From: Rhizobiaceae bacterium
GTDB lineage: Bacteria > Pseudomonadota > Alphaproteobacteria > Rhizobiales > Rhizobiaceae
Length of the DNA stretch: 64,000 nucleotides
Direction of reading: 5' to 3'
NCBI GenBank assembly: GCA_017644005.1
Contig: JAEPMJ010000002.1
Coordinates: 372,001-436,000 of the forward strand
This document shows, one piece after another, positions 37,728 through 47,704 of the stretch. A model generated the notes under the pieces. The model saw only the letters and a list, made by a program, of their open reading frames with translations, did no database searches and had not been told where the DNA came from. Position 1 is the first letter of the stretch. Each line of letters starts with the position of its first letter. The position numbers were made by a program, and so were the translations under genes.

Positions 37728-38603
37728 ATGGTTCACCTCGACAGCGATTTGCTCAGGACCTTTGTTTCCGTCGCCGACACCCGGAACTTCACGCGGGCCG
37801 CACACGAAGTCGGGCGCACACAATCTGCGGTCAGCATGCAGATGAAGCGTCTTGAAACGATGGTCGGCGAGCCGCTTTTCGAACGCGGCCCCCGAGGAGT
37901 CGCGCTTACCGCGCGCGGCGGCGATTTGCTGGTCAATGCACGGAGGATTGTCGACCTGATCAACGAAACAGCCGCGGCACTTCAGGCACCCGATCTGGAC
38001 GGGCGCGTGCGCATCGGGATTCCTGAGGAATACAGCGCCAGCGTGCTGTCGCGCGCGCTGAGTTCGTTCGCCAAGGCCCATCGCCAGGTGGAGGTTCTTG
38101 TACGCTACGGCCGCTCAACATTTTTTATCGACGCGCTGGAGCGCGGTGACATCGATCTTGCGGTCGTGTTCGAATGGGAGAGCGAACCTCAAGGCGAGAT
38201 CTTGATGCGGGATCCGACGGTCTGGGCGACTTCGGATCAACACTGCGTTCACAAAGAGCGGCCGGTCCCGGTCGCCCTTTATGAAAGCCCGGGCTGGTGC
38301 TCGGAGTTCGCGACCGATCTCCTGGAAGCGCGAGGCATTCCTTACCGCATAGCTTATCGCAGTGACACCGGAAACGGGCTCAAACTCGCGGTATCCTCGG
38401 GCCTCGCCATCGCACCGCTGTCGCGAAGCAACATACCTCCGGGGTGCCGCGAACTGACCGCAGGCGACGGTTTCGGACTGATCGATTCATCGAGTGTGGT
38501 CATGTATCGCCGCCCGGGAGCGACGGGCAAGGCAACGGCTGCAATGGCCGATGCGATCCGCGAGGCCTTCAGGGTCAAGGCCGGCGGACCTGTGGAGCAG
38601 TAG
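37728..38603 (+). CDS. LysR-family transcriptional regulator
   Basis: This 291-residue regulator has an N-terminal winged helix (MVHLDSDLLRTFVSVADTRNFTRAAHEVGRTQSAVSMQMKRLE, residues 1-43) and a periplasmic-binding-like effector domain from about 90. The start MVHLDSDLLRTF is the usual N-terminus of this subgroup; an ATG at 37692 adds 12 residues. It lies 126 bp upstream of the rhodanese-chrA pair on the same strand. LysR proteins usually act on a divergent neighbour, here the DUF1127 gene, so its target is uncertain. The inducer is unknown. Confidence 0.92.
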   Translation: MVHLDSDLLRTFVSVADTRNFTRAAHEVGRTQSAVSMQMKRLETMVGEPLFERGPRGVALTARGGDLLVNARRIVDLINETAAALQAPDLDGRVRIGIPEEYSASVLSRALSSFAKAHRQVEVLVRYGRSTFFIDALERGDIDLAVVFEWESEPQGEILMRDPTVWATSDQHCVHKERPVPVALYESPGWCSEFATDLLEARGIPYRIAYRSDTGNGLKLAVSSGLAIAPLSRSNIPPGCRELTAGDGFGLIDSSSVVMYRRPGATGKATAAMADAIREAFRVKAGGPVEQ

Positions 38604-38729
38604 ACAGTCCCTTTCCGCTTGTTGCGGACAATGCCTCATTGTAGCCTCATGCGCGCGGGGGCATGGGTGGGCTCCCCGCCGGAGGCCTCGGCCCAAGCTC
38701 CGCCCTTCGTATCTTATGCGGAGGGAACC

Positions 38730-39053
38730 ATGCCTCGCTCGATAACCCCTTTGGATGCCGCACGAATGATGGAAAACGCCGTCATCGTTGATGTGCGCAA
38801 GGCGCCGGCGCGGCTTGAATGCGGCCTGACGATTCCCGGTGCATTGCGCCTGTTGCCGCAGGACGCCGGTGCCCGGTGGCACGAATTTGAAGGTAAAACG
38901 GTCGTCTTCTTCTGCGTTCACGGCCATGAGATCAGCCAGACCGCCTGTGCGAGCCTCGAAGAAAGGCATGTCGATGCATACTACATGGCCGGCGGTTTCG
39001 TAGAATGGCAGGCGGCAGGCCTGCCAACCGAAACGCTGCACGAAAACGGTTGA
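38730..39053 (+). CDS. Rhodanese-domain sulfurtransferase
   Basis: This 107-residue single rhodanese domain shows ARMMENAVIVDVRKAPAR (the CH2A-like strand) near 10-27, the active-site cysteine in VFFCVHGHEISQ near residue 64, and the closing AYYMAGGFVEWQAAGLP. The active loop CVHGHEI differs from the classical CRxGxR/T and resembles rhodaneses linked to chromate transporters (ChrE type). GAGGGAACC precedes the ATG at 38730. The chrA gene begins 11 bp later, so the two are an operon. Its role could be chromate or thiol stress; this is inferred from context. Confidence 0.88.
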   Translation: MPRSITPLDAARMMENAVIVDVRKAPARLECGLTIPGALRLLPQDAGARWHEFEGKTVVFFCVHGHEISQTACASLEERHVDAYYMAGGFVEWQAAGLPTETLHENG

Positions 39054-39064
39054 GCACGTCGATC

Positions 39065-40357
39065 ATGACCGACCGACCATCTTATGGCGATCTCATCCGC
39101 GTCTTTGGCCGCATCGGCGTGCTCTCATTTGGCGGGCCCGCCGGTCAGATCGCGCTCATGCACCGCATTCTCATCGATGAGCGCAAATGGCTCGATGAAG
39201 CGCGGTTTCTGCATGCGCTGAATTTCTGCATGCTCCTGCCCGGGCCGGAGGCGATGCAGCTCGCCACCTATGCCGGCTGGTTGCTGCGTGGTGTTGCGGG
39301 CGGGCTGATCGCCGGACTGCTGTTCGTGCTGCCGGGCGCGGCGGTCGTCACGGTTCTTTCCGCACTCTACATCGCCCTCGGCGGCGTTCCGGCGGTTGAA
39401 GGCCTCTTGTTCGGGCTCAAAGCGGCGGTCCTTGCCGTTGTGCTGGAAGCGCTGCTGCGCATCTCGAAACGTGCACTGAAATCGGGCAACGCGCTCGTCA
39501 TTGCGATCGCCGCCTTTGCCGCAATCGCGTTTGCCGGAATACCGTTCCCGATAATCATCCTGATGGCGCTTGTTGCGGGCGCTTTTTTGCTTCCTCCGGC
39601 GCCGCTGAAAGGCGCCACGACCAAACCACTGGCTTCGCACCGGCCGACCCTGGCGTCATTCCTCGCCACAAGCGCCATCTGGCTGGCCATCTGGCTCTGC
39701 CCGCTGATCGGGCTGGCTGCACTGCTTGGACCGCAGCATGTCTTCGCGGTGGAAGCGCGTTTCTTCTCCATCATGGCCACTGTCACCTTCGGCGGCGCCT
39801 ATGCGGTGCTCGCTTACGTCGCGCAGCAGGCAGTTGAGGTCTATGGCTGGCTGCGGCCGGACGAGATGCTGACCGGTCTCGGCCTGGCCGAAACCACGCC
39901 CGGACCACTGATCCTGGTACTCGTTTTCGTTGGCTTTCTGGCCGGCGCGCGAGAGGCCGGGCTCGATCCGGTTGCCGGCGGCGCGCTCGGTGCACTGGTG
40001 ACGCTCTGGTTCACCTTCACGCCCTGCTTTATGTGGATTTTCGCCGGTGCGCCTTACATCGAAACCGTGCGCAATGTGCGCTGGCTGTCGGCGGCGCTCG
40101 CAGGCGTCACGGCTGCCGTGGTCGGTGTTATTGCCAATCTGGCACTTTGGTTTGGCCTGCATGTGCTCTTCGGCACGATCAGGGAGCTTGCCTTCGGCCC
40201 GTTCGGCCTGCCGGTACCCGACACGGCGACCTTCGTGCCCGCTGCGGCGGTTATCGCACTGGCCGCCGCGGTTGCGCTGCTGCGCTATCACGCCAACCTG
40301 ATCGCGGTGCTGGCGCTGGCCGCCTTATGCGGTATCGCGACGAGGCTATGGGCCTAG
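39065..40357 (+). CDS. chrA: Chromate efflux transporter ChrA (long-chain)
   Basis: This 430-residue inner-membrane protein of the CHR superfamily consists of two homologous halves. Half one starts [25 protein letters not shown] and contains [21 protein letters not shown]; half two has [25 protein letters not shown] and [24 protein letters not shown]. These duplicated FGG and PGP motifs are diagnostic. It exports chromate using the proton-motive force. The rhodanese 11 bp upstream is probably co-expressed. Its last four bases overlap prs tail-to-tail, the two stop codons sharing CTAG. Confidence 0.95.
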   Translation: MTDRPSYGDLIRVFGRIGVLSFGGPAGQIALMHRILIDERKWLDEARFLHALNFCMLLPGPEAMQLATYAGWLLRGVAGGLIAGLLFVLPGAAVVTVLSALYIALGGVPAVEGLLFGLKAAVLAVVLEALLRISKRALKSGNALVIAIAAFAAIAFAGIPFPIIILMALVAGAFLLPPAPLKGATTKPLASHRPTLASFLATSAIWLAIWLCPLIGLAALLGPQHVFAVEARFFSIMATVTFGGAYAVLAYVAQQAVEVYGWLRPDEMLTGLGLAETTPGPLILVLVFVGFLAGAREAGLDPVAGGALGALVTLWFTFTPCFMWIFAGAPYIETVRNVRWLSAALAGVTAAVVGVIANLALWFGLHVLFGTIRELAFGPFGLPVPDTATFVPAAAVIALAAAVALLRYHANLIAVLALAALCGIATRLWA

Positions 40358-41286
40358 TCGAAGAGGCTGGAGACCGATTCTTCCGATGCCGTGCGTGAGA
40401 TTGCCTCGCCGATAAGATCGGCAATGGTGATGACGCGCACATTGTGACCCGCATCAACGGTCGAAGAGGGCTGAATTGAGTTGGTCACAACCAGTTCCTT
40501 GAGCTTCGACCCCGAGATGCGTGCAACCGCACCACCGGAAAGCACCCCATGCGTGCAATAGGCGGTTACGCTCGTTGCGCCATGCGCCAGAAGTGCGTCG
40601 GCTGCATTACACAGCGTTCCACCGGAATCGATGATGTCGTCGACCAGCAGGCAGTCGCGGCCATGCACATCGCCGATTACGTTCATCACTTCGGATTCGC
40701 CCGGCCGGTCGCGGCGCTTGTCGACAATCGCCAGCGGTGCATCCAGCCGCTTGGCGAGCGCCCGCGCGCGTACGACGCCGCCGACATCCGGCGACACCAC
40801 CATCACGTTGGAAAGCTGGTAATGCGCCTTCACGTCGCGCGCCAGAACAGGAACGGCATAGAGATTGTCGGTCGGGATATCGAAGAAGCCCTGGATCTGT
40901 CCTGCATGGAGATCGAGGGTTAGCACCCTGTCCGCACCGGCCTGGGTAATCAGATTGGCGACAAGCTTGGCCGAGATCGGCGTACGGCCAGAAGTGCGCC
41001 TGTCCTGCCGTGCATATCCGAAATAGGGAATCACTGCCGTGATGCGCCGCGCCGACGAACGCCGGAACGCATCGATCATGATCAGCAGTTCCATCAGGTG
41101 GTCGTTCGCCGGATAGGATGTCGACTGCAGCACGAAGACATCTTCGCCGCGCACATTCTCCTGTATCTCGACGAAGATTTCCTGATCCGCAAAGCGCCTG
41201 ACCGTAGCGCGTCCAAGCTGAATGTTGAGATAGCGGGCGACCGATTCCGCCAGAACCCTGTTTGAGTTTCCCGCGAAAAGCTTCAT
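40354..41286 (-). CDS. prs: Ribose-phosphate pyrophosphokinase
   Basis: PRPP synthase makes 5-phosphoribosyl-1-diphosphate for purines, pyrimidines, histidine, tryptophan and NAD. The 310-residue class I enzyme shows the signature [22 protein letters not shown] (about 122-143) and the PRPP loop [10 protein letters not shown] (about 214-223). N-terminal [12 protein letters not shown] and YGYARQDRR-type ATP contacts ([10 protein letters not shown]) are intact. The promoter is 37-65 bp upstream. It converges on chrA with a 4-bp overlap. Confidence 0.98.
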   Translation of the reverse strand: MKLFAGNSNRVLAESVARYLNIQLGRATVRRFADQEIFVEIQENVRGEDVFVLQSTSYPANDHLMELLIMIDAFRRSSARRITAVIPYFGYARQDRRTSGRTPISAKLVANLITQAGADRVLTLDLHAGQIQGFFDIPTDNLYAVPVLARDVKAHYQLSNVMVVSPDVGGVVRARALAKRLDAPLAIVDKRRDRPGESEVMNVIGDVHGRDCLLVDDIIDSGGTLCNAADALLAHGATSVTAYCTHGVLSGGAVARISGSKLKELVVTNSIQPSSTVDAGHNVRVITIADLIGEAISRTASEESVSSLFD

Positions 41287-41322
41287 GCCCGCTTCCTGGA
41301 TTCCGCCTCGGTGATTGCGGGG

Positions 41323-41351
41323 CTTTTAGCTGGGTCAGCCTACATTGCAAG
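41323..41351 (-). promoter_or_regulatory. prs promoter
   Basis: CTTGCA (41351-41346), 17 nt, TAAAAG (41328-41323) on the minus strand, matching the rhizobial housekeeping promoter. The leader is about 30 nt. Confidence 0.65.
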
Positions 41352-41410
41352 AGCGCGTGGCCGCTGGCAGCCTACTTTGCCCAAAAAAGATCGCTTTCTA
41401 CACGGGAACC

Positions 41411-41998
41411 TCACCCCGCTGCGGACGAAAGCCAAAGTGCAAGCTCGTCGATCGTACGGTCGGCTATCGCCTCCATCGTCGGCGTCGTGACTGCAGCCCA
41501 GCCCTGGCCTTTGCCCGCTTCCTTCTGCTGCCCCTGTATGCGGTGCACCCGGTTGCCGGCGGGGTCGAGCACATCCCACACGTAAATAACGGTCGTTTCC
41601 CCCTTGTCGCTGAAGGCGGAGAAATAGCCCTTCAGAACATGAGTGGTCGACGTGTCGCCCGAGCCGGCGACGGTCACGCCTCGTTGCACCGCGCGCGACC
41701 TGAGCCGCGCTGCAAGCGGTGGAATGGCCTCGGCCGAAACGCCGATCGCCGGTGCGAACTGTATTCTGGCGCTACTGTTGATCGCGGCAACGCGTGGCGA
41801 TGTGGCCGAGCCACCACTGTTGTTGGCAAGTAAATCCGCGTTCGGCGCCTCTGCAGGGGCCGGAAGCTGACCCGACGCGGCTTGCCCGTTCTCCGAAGTC
41901 AGAGGTTGAAGTGACGATGACTCAACGCCGGGACCGGTGCAGGCGCAAAGCAGCAGAACCGCACAAAGGGCAACGGCGATTTTGGAGTGGTGCCACAT
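41411..41998 (-). CDS. Lipoprotein of unknown function
   Basis: This 195-residue predicted lipoprotein has an N-terminal hydrophobic stretch ending in VLLLCACTG, a usable lipobox with the second Cys (residue 21) as lipid site. A low-complexity region follows (25-75, rich in Ser, Ala, Pro and Asn). The C-terminal domain (about 80-190) contains VTVAGSGDTSTTHVLKGYFSAFSDKGETTVIYVWDVLDPAGNRVHRIQGQQKE, a pattern found in rhizobial outer-membrane lipoproteins. No function is known. The ATG at 41998 lets the signal start at MWHHSK; an upstream TTG-like start is less likely. Confidence 0.8.
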   Translation of the reverse strand: MWHHSKIAVALCAVLLLCACTGPGVESSSLQPLTSENGQAASGQLPAPAEAPNADLLANNSGGSATSPRVAAINSSARIQFAPAIGVSAEAIPPLAARLRSRAVQRGVTVAGSGDTSTTHVLKGYFSAFSDKGETTVIYVWDVLDPAGNRVHRIQGQQKEAGKGQGWAAVTTPTMEAIADRTIDELALWLSSAAG

Positions 41999-42066
41999 GT
42001 AACCCCGCACGGTTGCAGCGTCTGGCGGACGCAGCAATCAGACCATATGCCCCTTCAACTATTCAA

Positions 42067-43218
42067 TCACCGCACGATCAAGTCGAGATCATGGCGCGAC
42101 AATGCCTTGGGCGCCCCATCCGTGGTCAGATAGGTCTGTCCGAGGGTCATCGCCACGTCGCTTTCCGAATCCATTATGATGATATGCGCGAACAAAGTCA
42201 TGTTCGGAACGATCCCGGCTTCGTTGCCGGCATAAAACATCGGCGCATCCATCCATGACGGGCTGAATCGGGCTCCAACCGAGTACCCGCACGCATTGAG
42301 GCGGTGACGCGTCAGCCCCCGCGCTTCCATCACCTTGGCATGCGCGTCGTAGACGTCGCCGAATGTGTTTTCCGGCCGCATCCTGCCTTCCACCGCCTCA
42401 AGCGCTTCACGCGCCGCCTCGTAAAGCTCCTGATGCCGCTTCGACACCTTGCCCACCAGCACGGTGCGCATCATTGGCGCGTGATAGTGATGAAACGCTC
42501 CCGACCATTCGAGTGTCAGCTGGTCATTTTTGGTGAGCTTGCGACGGCCCGCCTTGTAGCGGCACAGAAGCGCGTCGCTGCCCGATCCGATGATGAACTC
42601 GTTGGCGGGGTAGTCGCCCCCGCCGGCAAACACCGTGCCCTGCATCTTGGCCAGAATGTCGCCCTCGTCGGCGCCCTGCTTGATGAGCGGCAGCGCCGCC
42701 TTGAGCGCTTCGTCGGAAAGCGCGGCCGCCTTTTCGGCCTTTTTGATTTCCGCCGGGCTCTTGACCGTGCGCAGACCGCCGACAAGCCCTGAGATATCGA
42801 CGATGGTGCCGAAGGTCTTGAGTTGTTCGTCCAGCATCTGGCCGTTTCGAGCCGTCAGGCCATGCGTCTCGTATTCGACGCCGATGCGGCAGCCGAGCAG
42901 GTCGAGATCGTTGAGCAGATTACGCAGATCGGACGCCGGATGGGCATTTTCGCGATCCATCCACACGATGATGTTCTCGATCGTCGACGTATGCCGCGCC
43001 TGACGCAGATCGGCCGAACGCGTCATCAGCACCATCGACCCATCGGCCTTGACCACGAGGCTCTGGAAAAAGCAGTAGCCGAAGGTGTCGTAGCCGGTCA
43101 GCCAGTACATGCTCTCCTGCGCAAACAGCAATACGGCATCGAGCTTCTGCTCTGCCATCTCCATCTTCAGACGGTCCAGACGCGCGTCGAATTCCGCGCG
43201 CTCGAAATGAAGGGCCAT
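42067..43218 (-). CDS. M24-fold (creatinase / Xaa-Pro peptidase-like) protein, metal ligands altered
   Basis: This 383-residue protein has the two-domain arrangement of Xaa-Pro aminopeptidase and creatinase: an N-terminal domain (1-150) and a C-terminal pita-bread domain (170-383). Where metallo-members have Asp ligands in VDxG and HADITR, this protein reads TLEWSG and HAPMMR. That suggests it does not bind the usual two metals and instead acts like creatinase or the ectoine hydrolase group, which are metal-free. The substrate is unknown. The start overlaps the pgeF stop by one base (TGATG) and has GGAGGAG before it, so it is coupled to pgeF. Confidence 0.88.
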   Translation of the reverse strand: MALHFERAEFDARLDRLKMEMAEQKLDAVLLFAQESMYWLTGYDTFGYCFFQSLVVKADGSMVLMTRSADLRQARHTSTIENIIVWMDRENAHPASDLRNLLNDLDLLGCRIGVEYETHGLTARNGQMLDEQLKTFGTIVDISGLVGGLRTVKSPAEIKKAEKAAALSDEALKAALPLIKQGADEGDILAKMQGTVFAGGGDYPANEFIIGSGSDALLCRYKAGRRKLTKNDQLTLEWSGAFHHYHAPMMRTVLVGKVSKRHQELYEAAREALEAVEGRMRPENTFGDVYDAHAKVMEARGLTRHRLNACGYSVGARFSPSWMDAPMFYAGNEAGIVPNMTLFAHIIIMDSESDVAMTLGQTYLTTDGAPKALSRHDLDLIVR

Positions 43219-44012
43219 CAATTCTCCTCCAGAAGGATTGCAGACATAAGCCGCCCGTAGTCGGGTTCGGATTTGTGGACGGACCGGCGGTAGGAATAAC
43301 ACCGGTCTTCGTCGGAATAGGTGCAAAGGGCGAGATCGCCGGCCTCGACGCCGGCCCGCTCCAGTCGTGCAACGATATAGGCAGGCAGGTCGAACATGAA
43401 CCGGCCGTCATTGACCGACGGCACGAAATAAACATCCGTGCCGGAATCAGCGCCAAGGAAACGCTCACGGAATTCCGGCCCGACTTCATAGGCCGCCTTG
43501 CTGATCGTCGGGCCAAGCACCGCGACGATCTTCCGGCGCTTGGCGCCCTGTTTCTCCATCGCGCCGATGGTTGCTTCGAGCACGCCGCCGAGCGCGCCTT
43601 TCCAGCCGGCGTGGGCAACACCAACAACGCGGGCCTCGCCATCAGCAAAAAGCACCGGCCCGCAATCGGCTGTCAGCACGCCAAGCGCCAGGCCTGGCGT
43701 GGCGGTCACCATTGCATCAACGCGCGGGCGTACCCCGTCGAACGGAGCATCGACGATCGCTGCGTCGGCCGAATGCACCTGATGGGCGGTCAGAAGCCGC
43801 TGCGGATCGGCGCCAAGCGACTGCGCTATCCGACGCCGGTTCTCAGCCACGTGCCGGGTATTGTCATTCGAGCCGGCACCGGCGTTCAGACCGCGATAAA
43901 TACCCTCTGAAACCCCGCCTGCACGGGTGTAAAAGCCGTGCCGCACCCCAGAACGGGCAAGGCTGTCCAGCACCGGGGACCGGATCGGCTCCGGTCTTAC
44001 AGTTTCAAGCAT
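43218..44012 (-). CDS. pgeF: Peptidoglycan editing factor PgeF (laccase-domain family)
   Basis: PgeF (YfiH) removes wrongly incorporated L-Ser at the second position of muropeptide precursors. Older annotation calls the family polyphenol oxidase. The 264-residue chain has the Zn-binding Cys/His set in TAHQVHSADAAIV (about 76-88), LTADCGPVLFADGEARVVGVAHAGWKGALGG (about 115-145). It sits in the lgt-midA-pgeF order common in rhizobia. It is coupled to the creatinase-like gene downstream. Confidence 0.93.
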   Translation of the reverse strand: MLETVRPEPIRSPVLDSLARSGVRHGFYTRAGGVSEGIYRGLNAGAGSNDNTRHVAENRRRIAQSLGADPQRLLTAHQVHSADAAIVDAPFDGVRPRVDAMVTATPGLALGVLTADCGPVLFADGEARVVGVAHAGWKGALGGVLEATIGAMEKQGAKRRKIVAVLGPTISKAAYEVGPEFRERFLGADSGTDVYFVPSVNDGRFMFDLPAYIVARLERAGVEAGDLALCTYSDEDRCYSYRRSVHKSEPDYGRLMSAILLEEN

Positions 44013-44064
44013 CGGCTCCTGGTCCCTTCAGCGTGCCGGATGGTGGGGCAGCACACCTGCCAAG

Positions 44065-45144
44065 TCAATCCGCCGCATGGGCAGTTCCCCCCGGGGCTGT
44101 CACGGCAAGCACCTTGAAGAGTTCGCCCATCTGATCCGGACCCGCAAGACGTTCCACCGCATCGCGTATCCTGTTGCGACCGGTTTCGTCCAGTTCCGCC
44201 CCCAGTTGTCCCGCGCGCTCAAGCAACCCGAGATTCAGAAGAAATTTGCCCTGCGCTTGGAGCTCGGTTTCGAGACCGTGTGCGGAAGCAACCGCGGCAA
44301 GTGCCGCGAAGTCGACATGGGAGGTGACATCCGCTTCGCCGGGATGCGCCAGAACGTCGTCATAGGCGTGACCGCGCAACGCCTGCAACGTATCTCCAGT
44401 GCCCGGCTGCAAATGTCCGTAGTCGATAAAAAGCGCTGCTCCACCATTTGAGGCAATTCGCGCGCACACTGTCTCCATCAGCGCCTCGCGCGCCGGTGCG
44501 ATTTCCGCGATTGCGCCTTCGGGCGCCCCCGCCGCGTCCGGCGGCAGAAGCGCGGCATCGGCACCCGTCAGTCCCGCAACGAAACGAAACCGGCCATTGC
44601 CGTCGAGACCAACGCAGCGTTCGCGCCAGCCCGCCTTCGTCTTGACGAATTGCCGCACGGGCACAGCGTCGAACACCTCGTTGCCGACGATGAAAAGGGG
44701 GCCGTCCGGCAGTTCGTCGATCGCGCCGAACCACCCGAAGTCAATGCTCGATCCCGCGAGCGTCTTACGTTGCACCTGCCGCAGCCTTTCGCTGATTTCG
44801 ATGAGCGCGAACTGCGCGCCTGCGCACATTTGCGAATCGAGCTGCCGGAATATGCGCGCCATATCGGCCATCATGGTGCCGCGACCCGGACCGATCTCGG
44901 CAATGATGGCATTCGCGGGCGATCCCGCTTCCCGCCAGCGCATGGTCAGCCAGACCGCGAGCAGTTCGCCGAACATCTGGCTTACATCTGGCGCGGTGAT
45001 GAAATCGCCGGCGCGTCCGAATGGCTCACGCGTCGTATAGTAACCGGCCTCGGGATCGAACAGGCACGCCGCCATGTAGTCGGCAACGCTCATCGGGCCC
45101 GACGCGGCAATAATCCGGGCAATGCGGTCCCTAAAGGTTGTCAT
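44065..45144 (-). CDS. midA: MidA / NDUFAF7-family SAM-dependent methyltransferase
   Basis: This 359-residue protein is of the DUF185 family. The mitochondrial member (NDUFAF7) methylates an arginine of a complex I subunit during assembly. Hallmarks are [47 protein letters not shown] (about 20-66), the SAM motif [18 protein letters not shown] (about 78-95), and [17 protein letters not shown] (about 150-166). It starts inside the end of lgt (14-bp overlap), so the two are translationally coupled. A role in bacterial NADH dehydrogenase maturation is plausible but inferred. Confidence 0.93.
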   Translation of the reverse strand: MTTFRDRIARIIAASGPMSVADYMAACLFDPEAGYYTTREPFGRAGDFITAPDVSQMFGELLAVWLTMRWREAGSPANAIIAEIGPGRGTMMADMARIFRQLDSQMCAGAQFALIEISERLRQVQRKTLAGSSIDFGWFGAIDELPDGPLFIVGNEVFDAVPVRQFVKTKAGWRERCVGLDGNGRFRFVAGLTGADAALLPPDAAGAPEGAIAEIAPAREALMETVCARIASNGGAALFIDYGHLQPGTGDTLQALRGHAYDDVLAHPGEADVTSHVDFAALAAVASAHGLETELQAQGKFLLNLGLLERAGQLGAELDETGRNRIRDAVERLAGPDQMGELFKVLAVTAPGGTAHAAD

Positions 45145-45985
45145 GCGCGGTTGCGGTTACCTTCGGCGGACGTGCGGTTGCCATCGCCCATATCCCGGCA
45201 AGCACCATCGGCAGCGACAGGATCATGCCCATCGTCATCCACCCTCCGGCAAGATAGCCGATATGCGCATCCGGCTCGCGGAAGAACTCGATGAATATGC
45301 GCACCAGACCATAGCCGGCGATGAAAGCACCGCCCACGAAGCGCGGCGTCGCCAGGCGACCGCGCACCCACACGAGCCAGACGAGCGCGGCAAACAGCAC
45401 CGCTCCTTCGAGCAAAGCCTCGTAAAGCTGGCTCGGATGCCTCGGCAGCGGCCCGCCATTGGGAAAGACGAAGGCCCACGGCACATCACTCACCCGTCCC
45501 CACAACTCCGAGTTGATGAAATTCGCGCACCGCACCAGCCCCAGCCCCACAGGCACGCCCGCTGCAATGACATCGAACATGCTCCAGATGTTGATGCCTC
45601 GTTTGCGCGCAAACAGGATCATCGCGATGATCACGCCGAGCAAGCCGCCATGGAAGGACATGCCGCCTTCCCAGACGCTGAAAATCGCCAGCGGCTCTGC
45701 CAGATAGCGCGGCAGATCATAGAAAAGAATGTAGCCGATGCGCCCGCCGGCAACGATGCCCACCGCGGCCCAGATGAGGAAATCGTCGATATCGACCGGG
45801 CTCATTGCGGGCTGGTTGTTGGCCCACAGTCTCGGCGTTGCGGCAAGCCGCCGCGAATACCACCAGCCGAACAGAATGCCTACGACGTAACCGAGCCCGT
45901 ACCAGCGTATGGCAACCGGTCCGATCTGGAAAATTACCGGATCGATGGCCGGGAAGGTCAGGGCTGAAAACAGTAATTCGGGCAT
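45131..45985 (-). CDS. lgt: Phosphatidylglycerol-prolipoprotein diacylglyceryl transferase
   Basis: Lgt attaches diacylglycerol to the lipobox cysteine of prolipoproteins in the inner membrane. The 284-residue protein has seven predicted membrane segments. Conserved sites are visible: [12 protein letters not shown] (about 26-37), [11 protein letters not shown] (about 80-90), [13 protein letters not shown] (about 104-116), and the Lgt signature around [15 protein letters not shown] (about 153-167). It is the first gene of the lgt-midA-pgeF cluster. The candidate lipoprotein at 41411 would be a substrate. Confidence 0.97.
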   Translation of the reverse strand: MPELLFSALTFPAIDPVIFQIGPVAIRWYGLGYVVGILFGWWYSRRLAATPRLWANNQPAMSPVDIDDFLIWAAVGIVAGGRIGYILFYDLPRYLAEPLAIFSVWEGGMSFHGGLLGVIIAMILFARKRGINIWSMFDVIAAGVPVGLGLVRCANFINSELWGRVSDVPWAFVFPNGGPLPRHPSQLYEALLEGAVLFAALVWLVWVRGRLATPRFVGGAFIAGYGLVRIFIEFFREPDAHIGYLAGGWMTMGMILSLPMVLAGIWAMATARPPKVTATAHDNL

Positions 45986-46126
45986 CCGAGGGGTCCGGTT
46001 TGCGAAGCGCGCGGACCTTGCGCGCAGCTCCGGGCAAGGTCAAGGCGGCCGGACGACGCGACCTTGAAGCGCCTTGCAATCCATCGGGCGCGCAACTACG
46101 TCAGTTCGAAACGCAGGGATAAGCCC

Positions 46127-46432
46127 ATGAATACCGGACAAAAACGCATATTCGACGAACTGGCCAAGCTGATGACTGACGCCGCCGGTGCCGCACAGGG
46201 CGTTCGCAAAGAAGTCGAGTCGGCCTTCCGCGCCCAGGCGGAACGGATGATCTCGTCGATGGATCTTGTACAGCGCGAGGAATTCGAGGCGGCCAGGGAA
46301 ATGGCCGTGAAGGCCCGCGCCGAGAACGAAAAACTGGCAGCCCGGGTCGCCGAACTCGAAGCGAAACTGGCATCCAAAGCGTCGAAGCCTGCAAAAACCC
46401 GCCCCTCCGGTCGCTCCACCGCAAAAAAGTAG
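46127..46432 (+). CDS. UbiK-like (BMFP domain) coiled-coil protein
   Basis: This 101-residue protein is of the BMFP/UbiK family. It has a short N-terminal amphipathic segment (IFDELAKLMTDAAGAAQGVRKEVESAFRAQAERMIS) and a C-terminal coiled coil (REEFEAAREMAVKARAENEKLAARVAELEAKLAS), ending in a basic Lys/Ser tail. UbiK in E. coli assists the ubiquinone-biosynthetic complex; related proteins in Brucella (BMFP) promote membrane fusion in vitro. The ATG at 46127 has AGGGA at 7-nt spacing. It is divergent from lgt. Confidence 0.88.
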   Translation: MNTGQKRIFDELAKLMTDAAGAAQGVRKEVESAFRAQAERMISSMDLVQREEFEAAREMAVKARAENEKLAARVAELEAKLASKASKPAKTRPSGRSTAKK

Positions 46433-46718
46433 GCTGACCTTTTCCACAAGCCCACAGCGCGAAAAAAGCTTTGCCGAGAGTCGGTTGGCGCGTGTGCGGC
46501 AATTGAGCCGGCTGAAGCTTTCCACACTTCGCAGAGGATCACGCGAAAAAAGGGCTTCTCACGCGACTCTGCTTCAATAGACTGAATTTACTGCGTGATT
46601 CGTATCGCACCTGTGTGCCGGTAGGTGGTGGGCCGGCTAGGTAGACTGCGTTTTCCCTCCATGGCCTTCGGCCAGTGCCGAATAGTTGCGTTGCATGAAT
46701 CTGAACGAGGACAGCCGA

Positions 46719-47252
46719 ATGGCTGCCCGAATGACGGAGACTTATTGCCTGATGGAACTCCTTGAACTCGATATCGCGCGTGAGCTGCATCCGGTGGACG
46801 TGATCGAGCACGTCGCCAACACGAATGACTGGGCATTCGAACGCACCGCGGATGACGAGATCGCCATTTCAGTCGCCAGCAGCTGGACCGACTATCATGT
46901 CTCCATTTCCTGGATGGAGGATTTCGAGGCGCTGCATCTGGCCTGTGCCTTCGATCTCAAGGTACCCGAGAACAGGGTACTGGAGGTGCTGCGGCTGCTG
47001 TCTGTCATCAACGAACAGATGCTGTTCGGGCATTTCGACCTATGGGAACAGGAGGGCGCGATCATGTTCCGTCACTCGCTGCTTCTTTCTGGCGGAGCCG
47101 AGCCGACCAGCGCCCAGGTGGAAGTTATGCTGCACAGCGCGCTTGAGGCCTGCGAATGCTATTTCCAGGCATTCCAGCTGGTTGTGTGGTCCGGCATCTC
47201 GGCGCGCGACGCGCTCTCGAACGTGATGTTCGAAACGCACGGCAACGCCTGA
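46719..47252 (+). CDS. YbjN-domain protein
   Basis: This 177-residue protein has the YbjN fold related to type III secretion chaperones. Recognised segments are [80 protein letters not shown], and a C-terminal [19 protein letters not shown]. Family members modulate stress or motility phenotypes by unclear means. The start at 46719 has GAGGA 7 nt upstream; ATGs at 46686 and 46695 are in frame but lack a site. The CsaA-like gene begins 2 bp after its stop, so they are an operon. The 286 bp before it hold no other clear feature. Confidence 0.9.
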   Translation: MAARMTETYCLMELLELDIARELHPVDVIEHVANTNDWAFERTADDEIAISVASSWTDYHVSISWMEDFEALHLACAFDLKVPENRVLEVLRLLSVINEQMLFGHFDLWEQEGAIMFRHSLLLSGGAEPTSAQVEVMLHSALEACECYFQAFQLVVWSGISARDALSNVMFETHGNA

Positions 47253-47254
47253 GC

Positions 47255-47614
47255 ATGAGCGTCGACGACAGCGTCAGGCCCGAAATTTCGTTTGCCGATT
47301 TCGATCGGGTCGACATTCGCGCCGGCACGATCGTCGAGGCCGAAGCTTATCCGGAAGCGCGCAAGCCGGCGATCAAGCTGAAAATTGACTTCGGCCCCGC
47401 CATCGGCATCAGGAAATCGTCGGCGCAAATCACCAAATACTATCAGCCCGACGAGCTTGTCGGCCGGCAGGTCATGGCGGTGGTGAACTTCCCACCGCGC
47501 CAGATCGGAAAATTCATGTCGGAGGTTCTGACATTGGGTTTTCCGGACGAGGAGGGCGACGTCGTACTTGCAGCAATCGAGCGCAAGGTTCCCAACGGCG
47601 GCAAGCTGTTCTGA
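47255..47614 (+). CDS. csaA: CsaA-like tRNA-binding domain protein
   Basis: This 119-residue protein is a single OB-fold tRNA-binding domain related to the MetRS C-terminal domain, and is typical of stand-alone CsaA. The motif [35 protein letters not shown] (about 12-46) is diagnostic, followed by [41 protein letters not shown]. CsaA has been described as a secretion-related chaperone in Bacillus; it binds tRNA-like ligands as a dimer. It is co-transcribed with the YbjN gene. Confidence 0.92.
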   Translation: MSVDDSVRPEISFADFDRVDIRAGTIVEAEAYPEARKPAIKLKIDFGPAIGIRKSSAQITKYYQPDELVGRQVMAVVNFPPRQIGKFMSEVLTLGFPDEEGDVVLAAIERKVPNGGKLF

Positions 47615-47704
47615 GGGCGGCCGGTCAGGCCGGCTTGCATGCGACCTGGAATCTCGCGGCAACCGCGCTGCCGCATGTGTCATCCGGCATGCTTGGAGAC
47701 TGCC

